Both the position numbers and the translations under genes were made by a program. Positions 25,501 to 32,947 of a DNA stretch of 64,000 nt are shown here, piece by piece. The notes under the pieces are model-generated. The model was not told the origin of the DNA and ran no database searches. It saw nothing but the letters and a program-made list of their open reading frames with translations. Every line of letters begins with the position of its first letter. Positions within the stretch are counted from its first letter, which is position 1. Origin of the DNA: Azospirillum sp. TSA2s. GTDB taxonomy: Bacteria > Pseudomonadota > Alphaproteobacteria > Azospirillales > Azospirillaceae. The DNA lies in assembly GCF_004923315.1 (NCBI RefSeq), contig NZ_CP039644.1:62001-126000 (forward strand), given 5' to 3'.

Positions 25501-28500
25501 GAACCCAGCGTGATGATTTCCGTGCCGGCGCCGCCGACCAAGACCTCAACGGCCGAGGCGAGCAGGGTGTTGCCGGCCGAGCCGAGGAAGACGATGTCGC
25601 TGCCAGCGCCACCGGTGATGGTCTCGAGAGCCGAGGCCAACAGGGTGTTGCCGGCCGAGCCCAGCGTGACGACGTCGGTGCCGGTGTTGCCGGCCAGCGT
25701 CTCAACGGCCGAGACCAGCAGGGTCGAGCCGACGGTGCTGCCCAGGCTGATGACGTCGGTGGCGACGCCGCCGGCCAGGGTCTCCAGCGCGGTGACCAGG
25801 ACGGTGTTGCCGGTGTCGGCCAGCGTGACGACGTCGGTGCCGACACCGCCGGTCAGGCTCTCGATGCCACGGACGATCAGCGTGTTGCCGAGCGTGCCGA
25901 GCGTGACGGCATCGGTGCCGGCCCCGCCAACCAAGATTTCAACGGCGGTGGCGACCAGCGTGTTGCCGGCGTTGCCGAGGAAGACGAGGTCGGTGCCAGC
26001 GCCACCGGTGATGGTCTCGAGAGCCGAGGCCAGCAGGGTGTTGCCGGCGGAGCCCAACGTGACGACGTCGGTGCCGGTGTTGCCGGCCAGCGTCTCAACG
26101 GCCGAGACCAGCAGGGTCGAGCCGACGGTGCTGCCCAGGCTGATGACGTCCGTCCCGGCGCCGCCGGTCAGGGTCTCCAACTCGGCCACGCGGACGGTGT
26201 TGCCCGAAGCGCCCAGCGTGACGACGTCGGTGGCGGTGCCGCCGGTCAGGGTCTCGAGGGCCGAAACCAGCAGGGTGTTGCCGGAGGTGCCCAGCGTGAT
26301 GACGTCAGTGGCGACGCCGCCAGCCAGGGTCTCAAGCGAGGCGATCAGCAGGGTGTTGCCGGTGTCGGCCAGCGTGACGAGGTCAACGCCGGTGTTGCCG
26401 GTCACGGTCTCCAGGCCACGGACGATGATCGTGTTGCCGGAGGCATTGCCCAGCGTGAGGACGTCCGCGCCGGCGCCGCCGACCAGGACCTCGAGGGCCG
26501 AGGCGAGCAGGGTGTTGCCGGCCGAGCCGAGGAAGACGAGGTCGGTGCCTGCGCCACCGGTGATGGTCTCGAGAGCCGAGGCCAGCAGGGTGTTGCCGGC
26601 CGAGCCCAGCGTGACGACGTCGGTGCCGGTGTTGCCGGCCAGCGTCTCAACGGCCGAGACCAGCAGGGTCGAGCCGACGGTGCTGCCCAGGCTGATGACG
26701 TCCGTCCCGGCGCCGCCGGTCAGGGTCTCCAGCGAGGCGACCAGCAGGGTGTTGCCGGTGTCGGCCAGCGTGACGAGGTCGGTGCCGGTGTTGCCGAACA
26801 GGGTCTCCAGACCGCGGACCGTGACCGTGTTGTTGGTCAGGTTGTTCAGCGTGACGACGTCGGTGCCCGTTCCGCCGACCAGGACCTCGACGGCGGCGGC
26901 CAGCAGGGTGTTGCCGGCCGAGCCGAGGAAGACGAGGTCGGTGCCAGCGCCACCGGTGATGGTCTCGAGAGCCGAGGCCAGCAGGGTGTTGCCGGCGGAG
27001 CCCAACGTGACGACGTCGGTGCCGGTGTTGCCGGCCAGCGTCTCAACGGCCGAGACCAGCAGGGTCGAGCCGACGGTGCTGCCCAGGCTGATGACGTCCG
27101 TCCCGGCGCCGCCGGTCAGGGTCTCCAGCGAGGCGACCAACACGGTGTTGCCCGAAGCGCCCAGCGTGACGACGTCGGTGGCGGTGTTGCCGGTCAGGGT
27201 CTCGAGGGCCGAAACCAGCAGGGTGTTGCCGGAGGTGCCCAGCGTGATGACGTCGGTGGCGACGCCGCCAGCCAGGGTCTCCAGCGAGGCGATCAGCAGG
27301 GTGTTGCCGGTGTCGGCCAGCGTGACGAGGTCAACGCCGGTGTTGCCGGTCAGCGTCTCCAGACCGCGGACGACGATCGAGTTGCCGGTGGTGCCGCCCA
27401 GCGTGACGACGTCGGCGCCCGAGCTGCCGACCAGGATCTCGACGGCCGAGACCTGCATGGTGCTGCCGGCGGTGCCGGCGACGTAGACGAGGTCGCTACC
27501 AGCGCCACCGGTGATGGTCTCGAGAGCCGAGGCCAGCAGGGTGTTGCCGGTGGAGCCCAGCGTGACGACGTCGGTGCCGGTGTTACCGGCCAGCGTCTCA
27601 ACGGCCGAGACCAGCAGGGTCGAGCCGACGGTGCTGCCCAGGCTGATGACGTCAGTGGCGGTGCCGCCGGCCAGGGTCTCGAGCGAGGCGACCAACACGG
27701 TGTTGCCGGTGTCGGCCAGCGTGACGATGTCGACGCTGCTGTTGCCGGTCAGGGTCTCCAGACCGCGGACTGTGATCGTGTTGCCGGTGGTGCCGCCCAG
27801 CGTGACGACGTCGGCACCCGTTCCGCCGACCAGGACCTCGACGGTCGAGACCTGCAGGGTGTTGCCGGCCGAGCCGAGGAAGACGAGGTCGGTGACAGAG
27901 CTGCCGGTGATGGTCTCGAGAGCCGAGGCCAGCAGGGTGTTGCCGGCCGAGCCCAGCGTGACGACGTCAGCGCCGGTGCCGCCGGTCAGCGTCTCGACGG
28001 CGTTGACCAGCAGCGTGTTGCCGATGGTGGTGCCGAGGGTGACGATGTCGGTGCCGGCGGTCGCGGTCAGCGTCTCCAGCGCCGAGACCAGCACGGTGCT
28101 GCCGGTGCCCGACAGGGTGAAGATGTCGGTGCCGGTGTTGCCGATCAGCGTTTCGACGGCCGACACCAGCATGGTGCTGCCGGCGGGGACGCCAATGGTG
28201 AGGACATCGACGGCGGCCGAGCCGGTCAGCGTTTCCAGCGCCGCAACGGTCAGCGTGCCGCCGGCCGAGCCAAGCGTGACGATGTCGGTGCCGACGCCGC
28301 CGGCCAGGGTCTCGATCAGATTGACCGTGATCGTGTTGCCGGCGGTACCGAGCGCGATGGCGTCGTTGCCGCTGCCACCGATCAGGGTCTCGATCCCGAT
28401 GACGGCCAGGGTCGCGCCGACGGTGCTGCCCAGCGTGACGACGTCGATGCCGGCGCTACCGGTCAGGGTCTCCAGATCGGCGACGCGCACGGTGTTGCCA

Positions 28501-29255
28501 CCGGAGCCCAGCGTGACGACGTCGGTGCCGGTGCCGCCGGTCAGCGTCTCGACGGCGTTGACCAGCAGCGTGTTGCCGATGGTGCCGAGGGTGACGATGT
28601 CGGTGCCGGCGGTCGCGGTCAGCGTCTCGAGCACCGAGACCAGCACGGTGCTGCCGGTGCCCGACAGGGTGAAGATGTCGGTGCCGGCGTTGCCGATCAG
28701 CGTCTCGACGGCCGACACCAGCATGGTGCTGCCGGTGGTGGCGCTGATGGTGAGGACGTCGACGGCGGCCGAGCCGGTCAGGGTCTCCAGCGCCGTGACG
28801 GTCAGGGTGTTGCCGGCGGTGCCGCCCAGCGTGACGATGTCACGGCCGATGTTGCCGGTCAGGGTCTCCAGCGCCGAGACCAGCAGCGTGTTGCCGCTGC
28901 TGTCCAGCGTGACGATGTCGGTGCCGCTGTTGCCGATCAGGGTTTCCAGCGCCGAGACCAGCACGGTGCTGCCGGTCGTGCTTCCCACCGAGATGACGTC
29001 GGTGCCAGTGCCGCCGGTCAACGTCTCAAGCAGGTCGACCAGGAGGGTGCTGCCACCGGACAGGGTGAAGATATCGTTGCCGATGTTGCCGATCAGGGTT
29101 TCCAGCGCCGAGACCAGCATCGTGCTGCCGATGGTGCTGCCTACCGTGAAGGCGTCCGTCGTTCCAGTGGTGCCGGTAAGGGTGCTGAACCCGCCCACCG
29201 CGAGAGTATCACCCCCGGTTACTAGGATGATATTGCCGGATGTCGCGACTGTCAT
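22554..29255 (-). CDS. giant RTX-like repeat surface protein, probable type I secretion substrate (2233 aa)
   Basis: After about 27 residues the protein is a tandem array of 26- or 27-residue units up to roughly residue 2055. A typical unit is GGTGTDVVTLGSAGNTLLVS plus ALETLT. Each unit holds one RTX-like nonapeptide (GGxGxDxUx), often degraded to GNxGxD, followed by about 17 residues of alternating hydrophobics, as expected of a beta-solenoid. The C-terminal 180 residues contain FDTISNFQSGTDKVAI, typical of RTX/type I secretion C-termini, and an EF-hand-like DSNGDGQVSATE loop. I see no Cys, Trp or His, and Lys only in the C-terminal part. There is no N-terminal signal peptide. Ser and Thr are very frequent, so O-glycosylation is possible. 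The type I secretion operon at 31.6-36.5 kb is the natural exporter. Likely an adhesin or surface-layer protein. Confidence 0.85.
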   Translation of the reverse strand: MTVATSGNIILVTGGDTLAVGGFSTLTGTTGTTDAFTVGSTIGSTMLVSALETLIGNIGNDIFTLSGGSTLLVDLLETLTGGTGTDVISVGSTTGSTVLVSALETLIGNSGTDIVTLDSSGNTLLVSALETLTGNIGRDIVTLGGTAGNTLTVTALETLTGSAAVDVLTISATTGSTMLVSAVETLIGNAGTDIFTLSGTGSTVLVSVLETLTATAGTDIVTLGTIGNTLLVNAVETLTGGTGTDVVTLGSGGNTVRVADLETLTGSAGIDVVTLGSTVGATLAVIGIETLIGGSGNDAIALGTAGNTITVNLIETLAGGVGTDIVTLGSAGGTLTVAALETLTGSAAVDVLTIGVPAGSTMLVSAVETLIGNTGTDIFTLSGTGSTVLVSALETLTATAGTDIVTLGTTIGNTLLVNAVETLTGGTGADVVTLGSAGNTLLASALETITGSSVTDLVFLGSAGNTLQVSTVEVLVGGTGADVVTLGGTTGNTITVRGLETLTGNSSVDIVTLADTGNTVLVASLETLAGGTATDVISLGSTVGSTLLVSAVETLAGNTGTDVVTLGSTGNTLLASALETITGGAGSDLVYVAGTAGSTMQVSAVEILVGSSGADVVTLGGTTGNSIVVRGLETLTGNTGVDLVTLADTGNTLLIASLETLAGGVATDVITLGTSGNTLLVSALETLTGNTATDVVTLGASGNTVLVASLETLTGGAGTDVISLGSTVGSTLLVSAVETLAGNTGTDVVTLGSAGNTLLASALETITGGAGTDLVFLGSAGNTLLAAAVEVLVGGTGTDVVTLNNLTNNTVTVRGLETLFGNTGTDLVTLADTGNTLLVASLETLTGGAGTDVISLGSTVGSTLLVSAVETLAGNTGTDVVTLGSAGNTLLASALETITGGAGTDLVFLGSAGNTLLASALEVLVGGAGADVLTLGNASGNTIIVRGLETVTGNTGVDLVTLADTGNTLLIASLETLAGGVATDVITLGTSGNTLLVSALETLTGGTATDVVTLGASGNTVRVAELETLTGGAGTDVISLGSTVGSTLLVSAVETLAGNTGTDVVTLGSAGNTLLASALETITGGAGTDLVFLGNAGNTLVATAVEILVGGAGTDAVTLGTLGNTLIVRGIESLTGGVGTDVVTLADTGNTVLVTALETLAGGVATDVISLGSTVGSTLLVSAVETLAGNTGTDVVTLGSAGNTLLASALETITGGAGSDIVFLGSAGNTLLASAVEVLVGGAGTEIITLGSAGNTIALRGIESLTGGAGTDVVLLGDTGNTLTVSGLESILGGTATDVVTLAGTSGTTLLVSALETLTGSSGADLVRLNLLGNTMTVAGIESLVGGAATDVILLGSAGSTVFASALETITGGAGLDIVTFGSAGNTVFASALETITGGAGTDLVFLGNTGNTLVVSGVELLIGGTGTDVVTIGSTSGSATLIMRGIETLVGNTGTDTIVLGDTRNDVLLSSVETVVGGTAIDNILLGSAGNTLTVSALETLLGGAGTDVVTIGSTGSTLTVSAVETLVGAAGTEVVFLGSGGNTLLANAIDILIGGTGNDLVTLNSTGSTIVTRGIETLIGGVAADTVILGNTSNSLVVSGIETLTGGLSTDIVTLGSAGNTLLVSVVETLVGGVGADVVTLGSVGQTVTVSALETLTGGIGTDIVFLGSGGNTLLANAVDILVGGSGTDVVTIGSAGATMALRGIETLIGNSGTEIVFLGDTTNTVAIAGVDILIGGTATDVVTLSGTAGNTLITRAIETLLGSTTTDIVQLGDTANTLTVSALETLTGGTNTDIVFLGSGGNTMLANAVEILVGGSGTDVVTLGSAGATIALRDIETLTGNVGTEIVFLGDIANTLLVNGIDILIGGAGTDIVTLGSAGGTLITRGVETLTGGTGTDIVRLGDTANTLTVSALETLTGGTNTDIVFLGSTGNTMLANAVEILVGGSGTDVVTLGSTGNTIALRGIETLVGTSSSDIVFLGDTGNTLTVSGVSIVIGGTATDVVTMGSAGTLITRGVETLAGSAGTDIVRLGDTANTLSVSGVESLVGGVSSDVVTVTGGSIRFVGGLGADTVTLQSGAGTDQIVYTTGGEGGAAGANTGFDTISNFQSGTDKVAITGALGSFLDQNASGALDGATRASGAVNMATDEVVALSTAVSSLTDTDLASFRTALGTLTNSSAGDSVLVLANDGTNTGLYLVVDSNGDGQVSATEARLLGRFNSALLGTGDISLG
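23095..29175 (-). repeat. tandem array of about 78 coding units, 78 or 81 bases each
   Basis: The coding DNA repeats with a unit of 78 bases, interrupted by 81-base units where VGST-type units gain one residue. Both lengths are multiples of three, so the frame is kept. The unit count is an estimate from length (about 6.1 kb divided by 79). Units at the two ends are more diverged than those in the middle. Confidence 0.85.
25690..27770 (-). repeat. higher-order repeat block inside the array
   Basis: One near-identical stretch (starting ctcaacggccgagaccagca on the plus strand) begins near 25701, 26094, 26646, 27042 and 27597, giving spacings of 393, 552, 396 and 555 bases. A second anchor (the VRGLE-type unit, GGAC at 25871, 26420, 26816, 27368, 27767) gives 549, 396, 552 and 399. 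These are alternating blocks of five and seven units, so the super-period is 12 units or about 948 bases. Confidence 0.8.
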
Positions 29256-29730
29256 TTACTCGATCCCCATCTCGTTTTAACCCCGGAGTTGGAATGCACT
29301 GACAACATCATATCGTCTATCGATAGGCAGCATTCGGGCATGATCTGGCCTGATGCAGCGTTCCTTTCCTATCCGAAGAGGTACTGCCGTGCAATCGAAT
29401 TTGCATGTGCGATCCGGTCGCAGGGAGCAACAGGATAGAACGGGAGACGGCAAAGGGCAGAAGAGGTGAAAAAATGATTACAGCCCTTTGATAAACCGCG
29501 GAAAATCGCAGTATGGATTTTCGGCAACAGGCACAGAAGAATCACGGTCGCGGTGGCCGCCGGCAAGGCATGGGGGCGCAGCCCGATAGGGCACGTTGGC
29601 CTCAGCTGGTAAATCCTGATCGGTGTCAGGCTTGCCTTCCATAGAGTTTGCCGAGTATGGGTGTGGCGTTTGTAAAGAGACCGAAACAATGGCCGGCCCA
29701 AAGGCAACATAGGCAGCGACGGACAACTTC
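29256..29730. promoter_or_regulatory. divergent intergenic region between repeat-protein gene and TPR-GT9 gene
   Basis: This 475-base gap must hold the promoters of two divergent genes. It is less G+C-rich than its surroundings. A ten-base palindrome CTATCGATAG lies at 29317-29326. On the minus strand TTGTCA with TTAAAA 19 bases further is a weak promoter candidate for the repeat protein. A 113-codon minus-strand frame inside (29369-29710) has no coding character and is not annotated. Confidence 0.35.
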
Positions 29731-31488
29731 ATGGCGACGATTCAGGAAGCGCTTGCGATCGCGGTGCAGCATCATCAAGGCGGACGCGTCGAGGTCGCCG
29801 CCGGCATTTACCGCCAAATCCTGCAAGTGGCCCCCCGGCAGGCCGACGCCCTGCATCTGTTGGGTGTCGCGCTGCGCCGCCAGCAACCGGCCATGGCCGT
29901 TCGGCTGATCCGGGAAGCGCTGACGCACAATCCGGAGCTGGCCGAAGCCCACATCAACCTTGCCAATGTGCTCCAGGACCTTGGGCGGCCGGGGGAGGCG
30001 GCGGCCAGCTTCCGCCGGGCCTTGGCGTTGCGGCCCGAGCTGGATGGCGCCTGGGGCGGCCATGCCTTCGCCCAACGGATGCTCGGCCGGCTCGACGCCT
30101 CGGTTGCCGATTACCGCCGCGCGGTCCGGCTGGCCCCCGGGCTGGCGGAAACCCGCAACGGGCTGGCCAATGCCCTGCAGGATTTGAAGCGCTATGGCGA
30201 GGCGGCCCTCTGCTACCGCCATGCCCTGGCGCTCGAGCCGACCCACGCATCGGCCAGCAACAACCTCAGCATCGCGCTGCGCGAACTCCGGCGTCCGGAG
30301 GAGGCGTTGCTGTGGCAGTGCCGCACCGTCGCTCGTGACCCGGCCTTCGCCGCCGCCCACACCAGCCTGGGCATCACGTTGCAGGAGCTCGGCCGCCTCG
30401 ACGAGGCGGCGGCCTGCCACGCCCGCGCCATCGCCTGCGAGCCCGGCCTCACGGCCGCCTACAACAATCTCGGCAACACCCACCAAGCGCAAAACCGCCT
30501 GGATGCGGCGATCGTCCAGTACTGCCATGCGCTGCACACCGATCCTGACAGCCCGGATGCCCACCGCAACCTCGGCATCGGATTGCTGGTCGCCGGCCGC
30601 TTTGCCGAGGGCTGGCGGGAGTATGAGGGACGGCTGCGCTGCAAGGACGCTCCCGTCCTGGCTGACCTGCCCAAACCACGCTGGGGCGGTGAGGCGCTGG
30701 CAGGCCGCCGCATCCTGCTGCACAGCGAGCAGGGTTTGGGGGACACCATCCAGTTCTGCCGCTACGCCCCTCTGGTCGCAGCCAGAGGCGGCCAGGTGGT
30801 GCTGGGGGTTCAGCCCAGCCTGACCCGTCTGCTCCACGGGATGCGCGGGGTCGCCGAGGTGCGGTCGGGCGGGGTTCCGCTGCAGGCATTCGACCTGCAC
30901 ATCCAGATGCTCAGTCTGCCCGGGCTGTTCGGCACCACCCTCGGCTCGGTCCCGGCACAGGTGCCCTATCTGTACCCCGAACCGGAAATGGCGGCCCGCT
31001 GGGCTGAGCGGCTCGGCCGGCTCACAGGGTTGCGGGTCGGGCTGGTGTGGGCCGGCTCGCCCGGCCACGGCAACGACAAAAACCGCTCCGTGCGCCTGGA
31101 CGCCTTCGCCCCTTTGGCCGCCTTGCCGGGCGTGACCCTCGTCTCGATCCAGAAGGGGCCGAGCGAAGGGTTGGCCGCCGATCCGCCCGGCGGCATGCCG
31201 CTGGTCAACCTGTCGCCGGACATCGCGGATTTCGCGGACACCGCGGCGATCGCGGCCAACCTTGATCTGGTGATCTGCGTCGACACCTCGGTTGCGCATC
31301 TGTGCGGGGCGCTCGGCCGGCCGACCTGGGTCTTGCTACCCTTCGCCCCCGACTGGCGCTGGATGCTGGAGCGCGAGGACTCGCCCTGGTACCCGACCAT
31401 GCGCCTGTTCCGGCAGGAGCGGCCCGGCGACTGGAGCGGGGTTCTGGCGCGGGTGGCGGAGGCGCTGCGCGCCCGCACCGGCGGTTAA
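29731..31488 (+). CDS. TPR-repeat GT9-like glycosyltransferase (585 aa)
   Basis: About eight TPR units fill residues 1-300 (for example AEAHINLANVLQDLGRPGEA, TAAYNNLGNTHQAQNRLDAA). They are followed by GWREYEGRLRCKDAP, the typical linker of this class, and then a GT9-like domain: GRRILLHSEQGLGDTIQFCR, VGLVWAGSPGHGNDKNRSV and LVICVDTSVAHLCGALGRP with the donor-site D(T/S)xxAHLxGA motif. Residues WVLLPFAPDWRWMLEREDSP match the conserved C-terminus. Proteins of this kind are common beside secreted repeat or flagellar proteins and may glycosylate proteins. The ATG at 29731 has only a weak GACGGA upstream. It lies between the giant repeat gene and its exporter genes, which supports a protein target (inference). 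Confidence 0.85.
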   Translation: MATIQEALAIAVQHHQGGRVEVAAGIYRQILQVAPRQADALHLLGVALRRQQPAMAVRLIREALTHNPELAEAHINLANVLQDLGRPGEAAASFRRALALRPELDGAWGGHAFAQRMLGRLDASVADYRRAVRLAPGLAETRNGLANALQDLKRYGEAALCYRHALALEPTHASASNNLSIALRELRRPEEALLWQCRTVARDPAFAAAHTSLGITLQELGRLDEAAACHARAIACEPGLTAAYNNLGNTHQAQNRLDAAIVQYCHALHTDPDSPDAHRNLGIGLLVAGRFAEGWREYEGRLRCKDAPVLADLPKPRWGGEALAGRRILLHSEQGLGDTIQFCRYAPLVAARGGQVVLGVQPSLTRLLHGMRGVAEVRSGGVPLQAFDLHIQMLSLPGLFGTTLGSVPAQVPYLYPEPEMAARWAERLGRLTGLRVGLVWAGSPGHGNDKNRSVRLDAFAPLAALPGVTLVSIQKGPSEGLAADPPGGMPLVNLSPDIADFADTAAIAANLDLVICVDTSVAHLCGALGRPTWVLLPFAPDWRWMLEREDSPWYPTMRLFRQERPGDWSGVLARVAEALRARTGG

Positions 31489-31588
31489 CCGGGCGTCACA
31501 CGCCGTCCGGCGACGCGGCTCGGCCCGCGGCCTGGGACCGGCAACTGGTGCCGGGCCTTCCCCCTCGTCCGTCGGCGCCGCTGCCTGT

Positions 31589-32947
31589 TCAGCGCGTGCC
31601 GGGGGCGGCCAGGCCCCGGCGCCACTCCTCGGTCAGGGCTTCGGCCTTCTGGCACTCCTCGGCACTCATCTCCTGCCGCAGCGCCTCGACCTTGTGCTGA
31701 TAGGCGGGACGCTCGGCCTCCGCGGCCGCGGCGGCGGCCAGGCCGTACCACATGCAGGCCTGCGGCTTGTTGACCGTCGTGCCGCTTTGCCCGGAGGCAT
31801 AGAGCGCCCCCAGGCTGCCCATCGCCCCGACATGGCCGTGTGCTGCAGCCTTGCGCAGCCAGTCCACCGCCTCCAGAATCTCCGGCCGTCCGCCGGCGCC
31901 GTGGATCAGCAGCAGGCCCAGATTGACCATCGCCCCGACATTGCCCTGCGCGCCCGCCTTGCGGTACCAGGCGGCGGCTTCGCCGGGGTCGGCCGTCCCG
32001 GCCAAGCCCTTGGCATAGATCAGGCCGAGGTTGAACTGGGCGCTGGGGTTGCCCTTCTCCGCCGACAGCCGGCACCATTTCAGGGTTTCGCGGTAATCCT
32101 GCGGCACGCCGCGGCCGGAGGCGTAGAGGAGGCCCAGGTGGAGCTGGGCCACCGGATGGTCCTGTTCGGCGGCCCGGCGGTACCACTGGGCGGCCTGTTC
32201 CGGATCGGGCTCGACGCCCTGGCCGTGCTCCCAGGCAAGTCCCAGGCTGAACTGGGCGCTCGCATTGCCGTTTTCCGCCGATTTCTCGTACCAGGACAGC
32301 GCTTCGGCCATGTCCTGCGGGACGCCGTTGCCTTGGGCATACAGTGAGCCCAGCTTCATCTGCGCGGTGGCATGGCCCAGCTCCGCCGCCTTGTGGAACC
32401 AGGGGGCGGCAGCGGCGTGGTCCTGCGGCACGCCTTGTCCAAAGCTGTGGAACAAGCCCAGATGGTAGATCGCCTCGGCATGGTCCTGCGCCGCCGCCCT
32501 CTCGTACCAGATCAGGGCCTCGGCCATGTCGGGTGCCACCCCCAGCCCGTTGGGAAACAGCAAAGCCAGATTGGCTTCGGCGACATCGCGGTTGTGCCGC
32601 ATGGCGCTGCGGTGCCAGCGGACGGCAGGGGCGTTCTCCTGCGGCGCCCCCTCGCCGTTGGCCAGGAACAGGCCGAGTGTGAATTGCGCCTCCCCATGCC
32701 CCTGCTCCGCCGCACGGCGCAGCCAGCGGGCGGCGTCGCCGAAGTTGCGCACCACCCCCTCGCCGCGGACATAGCATTGGCCGACGCGGAACTGCGCCTC
32801 GGCATCGCCCTGCTCGGCCAGCGGCAGCCAATGCCCGAAGGCCGTGACGACATCGCCGGCCTCCTGGGCGGCCAGGGCACGGCGGGCGTCGGGGCGCACC
32901 GGCGCCGTCTGCGGATCGGCGCGGAACAGACGGGAGATCAGGCTCAT
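31589..32947 (-). CDS. Sel1-like repeat protein coupled to the type I secretion operon (452 aa)
   Basis: About ten Sel1-like repeats of 36 residues span residues 40-400, each with the AQxxLGxxYxxGxGVxxDxxxAxxWYxxAA consensus seen here in pieces such as AQMKLGSLYAQGNGVPQD and AQLHLGLLYASGRGVPQDYR. The repeats form an alpha-solenoid scaffold for protein contacts. There is no signal peptide or membrane helix, so it is presumably cytoplasmic. The ATG at 32947 overlaps the HlyD stop (ATGA), so it is translated with the exporter. Known type I systems do not need such a subunit. It may hold the unfolded substrate, recruit a glycosyltransferase, or regulate export; all three are guesses. Confidence 0.85.
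   Translation of the reverse strand: MSLISRLFRADPQTAPVRPDARRALAAQEAGDVVTAFGHWLPLAEQGDAEAQFRVGQCYVRGEGVVRNFGDAARWLRRAAEQGHGEAQFTLGLFLANGEGAPQENAPAVRWHRSAMRHNRDVAEANLALLFPNGLGVAPDMAEALIWYERAAAQDHAEAIYHLGLFHSFGQGVPQDHAAAAPWFHKAAELGHATAQMKLGSLYAQGNGVPQDMAEALSWYEKSAENGNASAQFSLGLAWEHGQGVEPDPEQAAQWYRRAAEQDHPVAQLHLGLLYASGRGVPQDYRETLKWCRLSAEKGNPSAQFNLGLIYAKGLAGTADPGEAAAWYRKAGAQGNVGAMVNLGLLLIHGAGGRPEILEAVDWLRKAAAHGHVGAMGSLGALYASGQSGTTVNKPQACMWYGLAAAAAAEAERPAYQHKVEALRQEMSAEECQKAEALTEEWRRGLAAPGTR

Noticed and set aside
24331-27486. A 1051-codon open frame on the plus strand, opposite the giant repeat gene (with further ones at 23008-24315 and 27511-29280)
   Set aside because: The repeat unit is a multiple of three and G+C-rich, so a stop-free antisense frame repeats itself. 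Its product is a low-complexity Ser/Val/Pro string with no ribosome site or fold.
22554-29255. The repeat DNA as a CRISPR array or non-coding satellite
   Set aside because: The units are contiguous without spacers, keep frame for 2233 codons, and the product has conserved protein motifs and a secretion-type C-terminus.
29369-29710. A 113-codon minus-strand frame in the divergent gap upstream of the repeat gene
   Set aside because: No coding bias, no ribosome site and no recognisable domain; it overlaps the region needed for two promoters.
31489-31588. A terminator between the convergent TPR-GT9 and Sel1 genes
   Set aside because: The 100-base gap is G+C-rich with short self-complementary stretches, but no stem is followed by a T-run on either strand.
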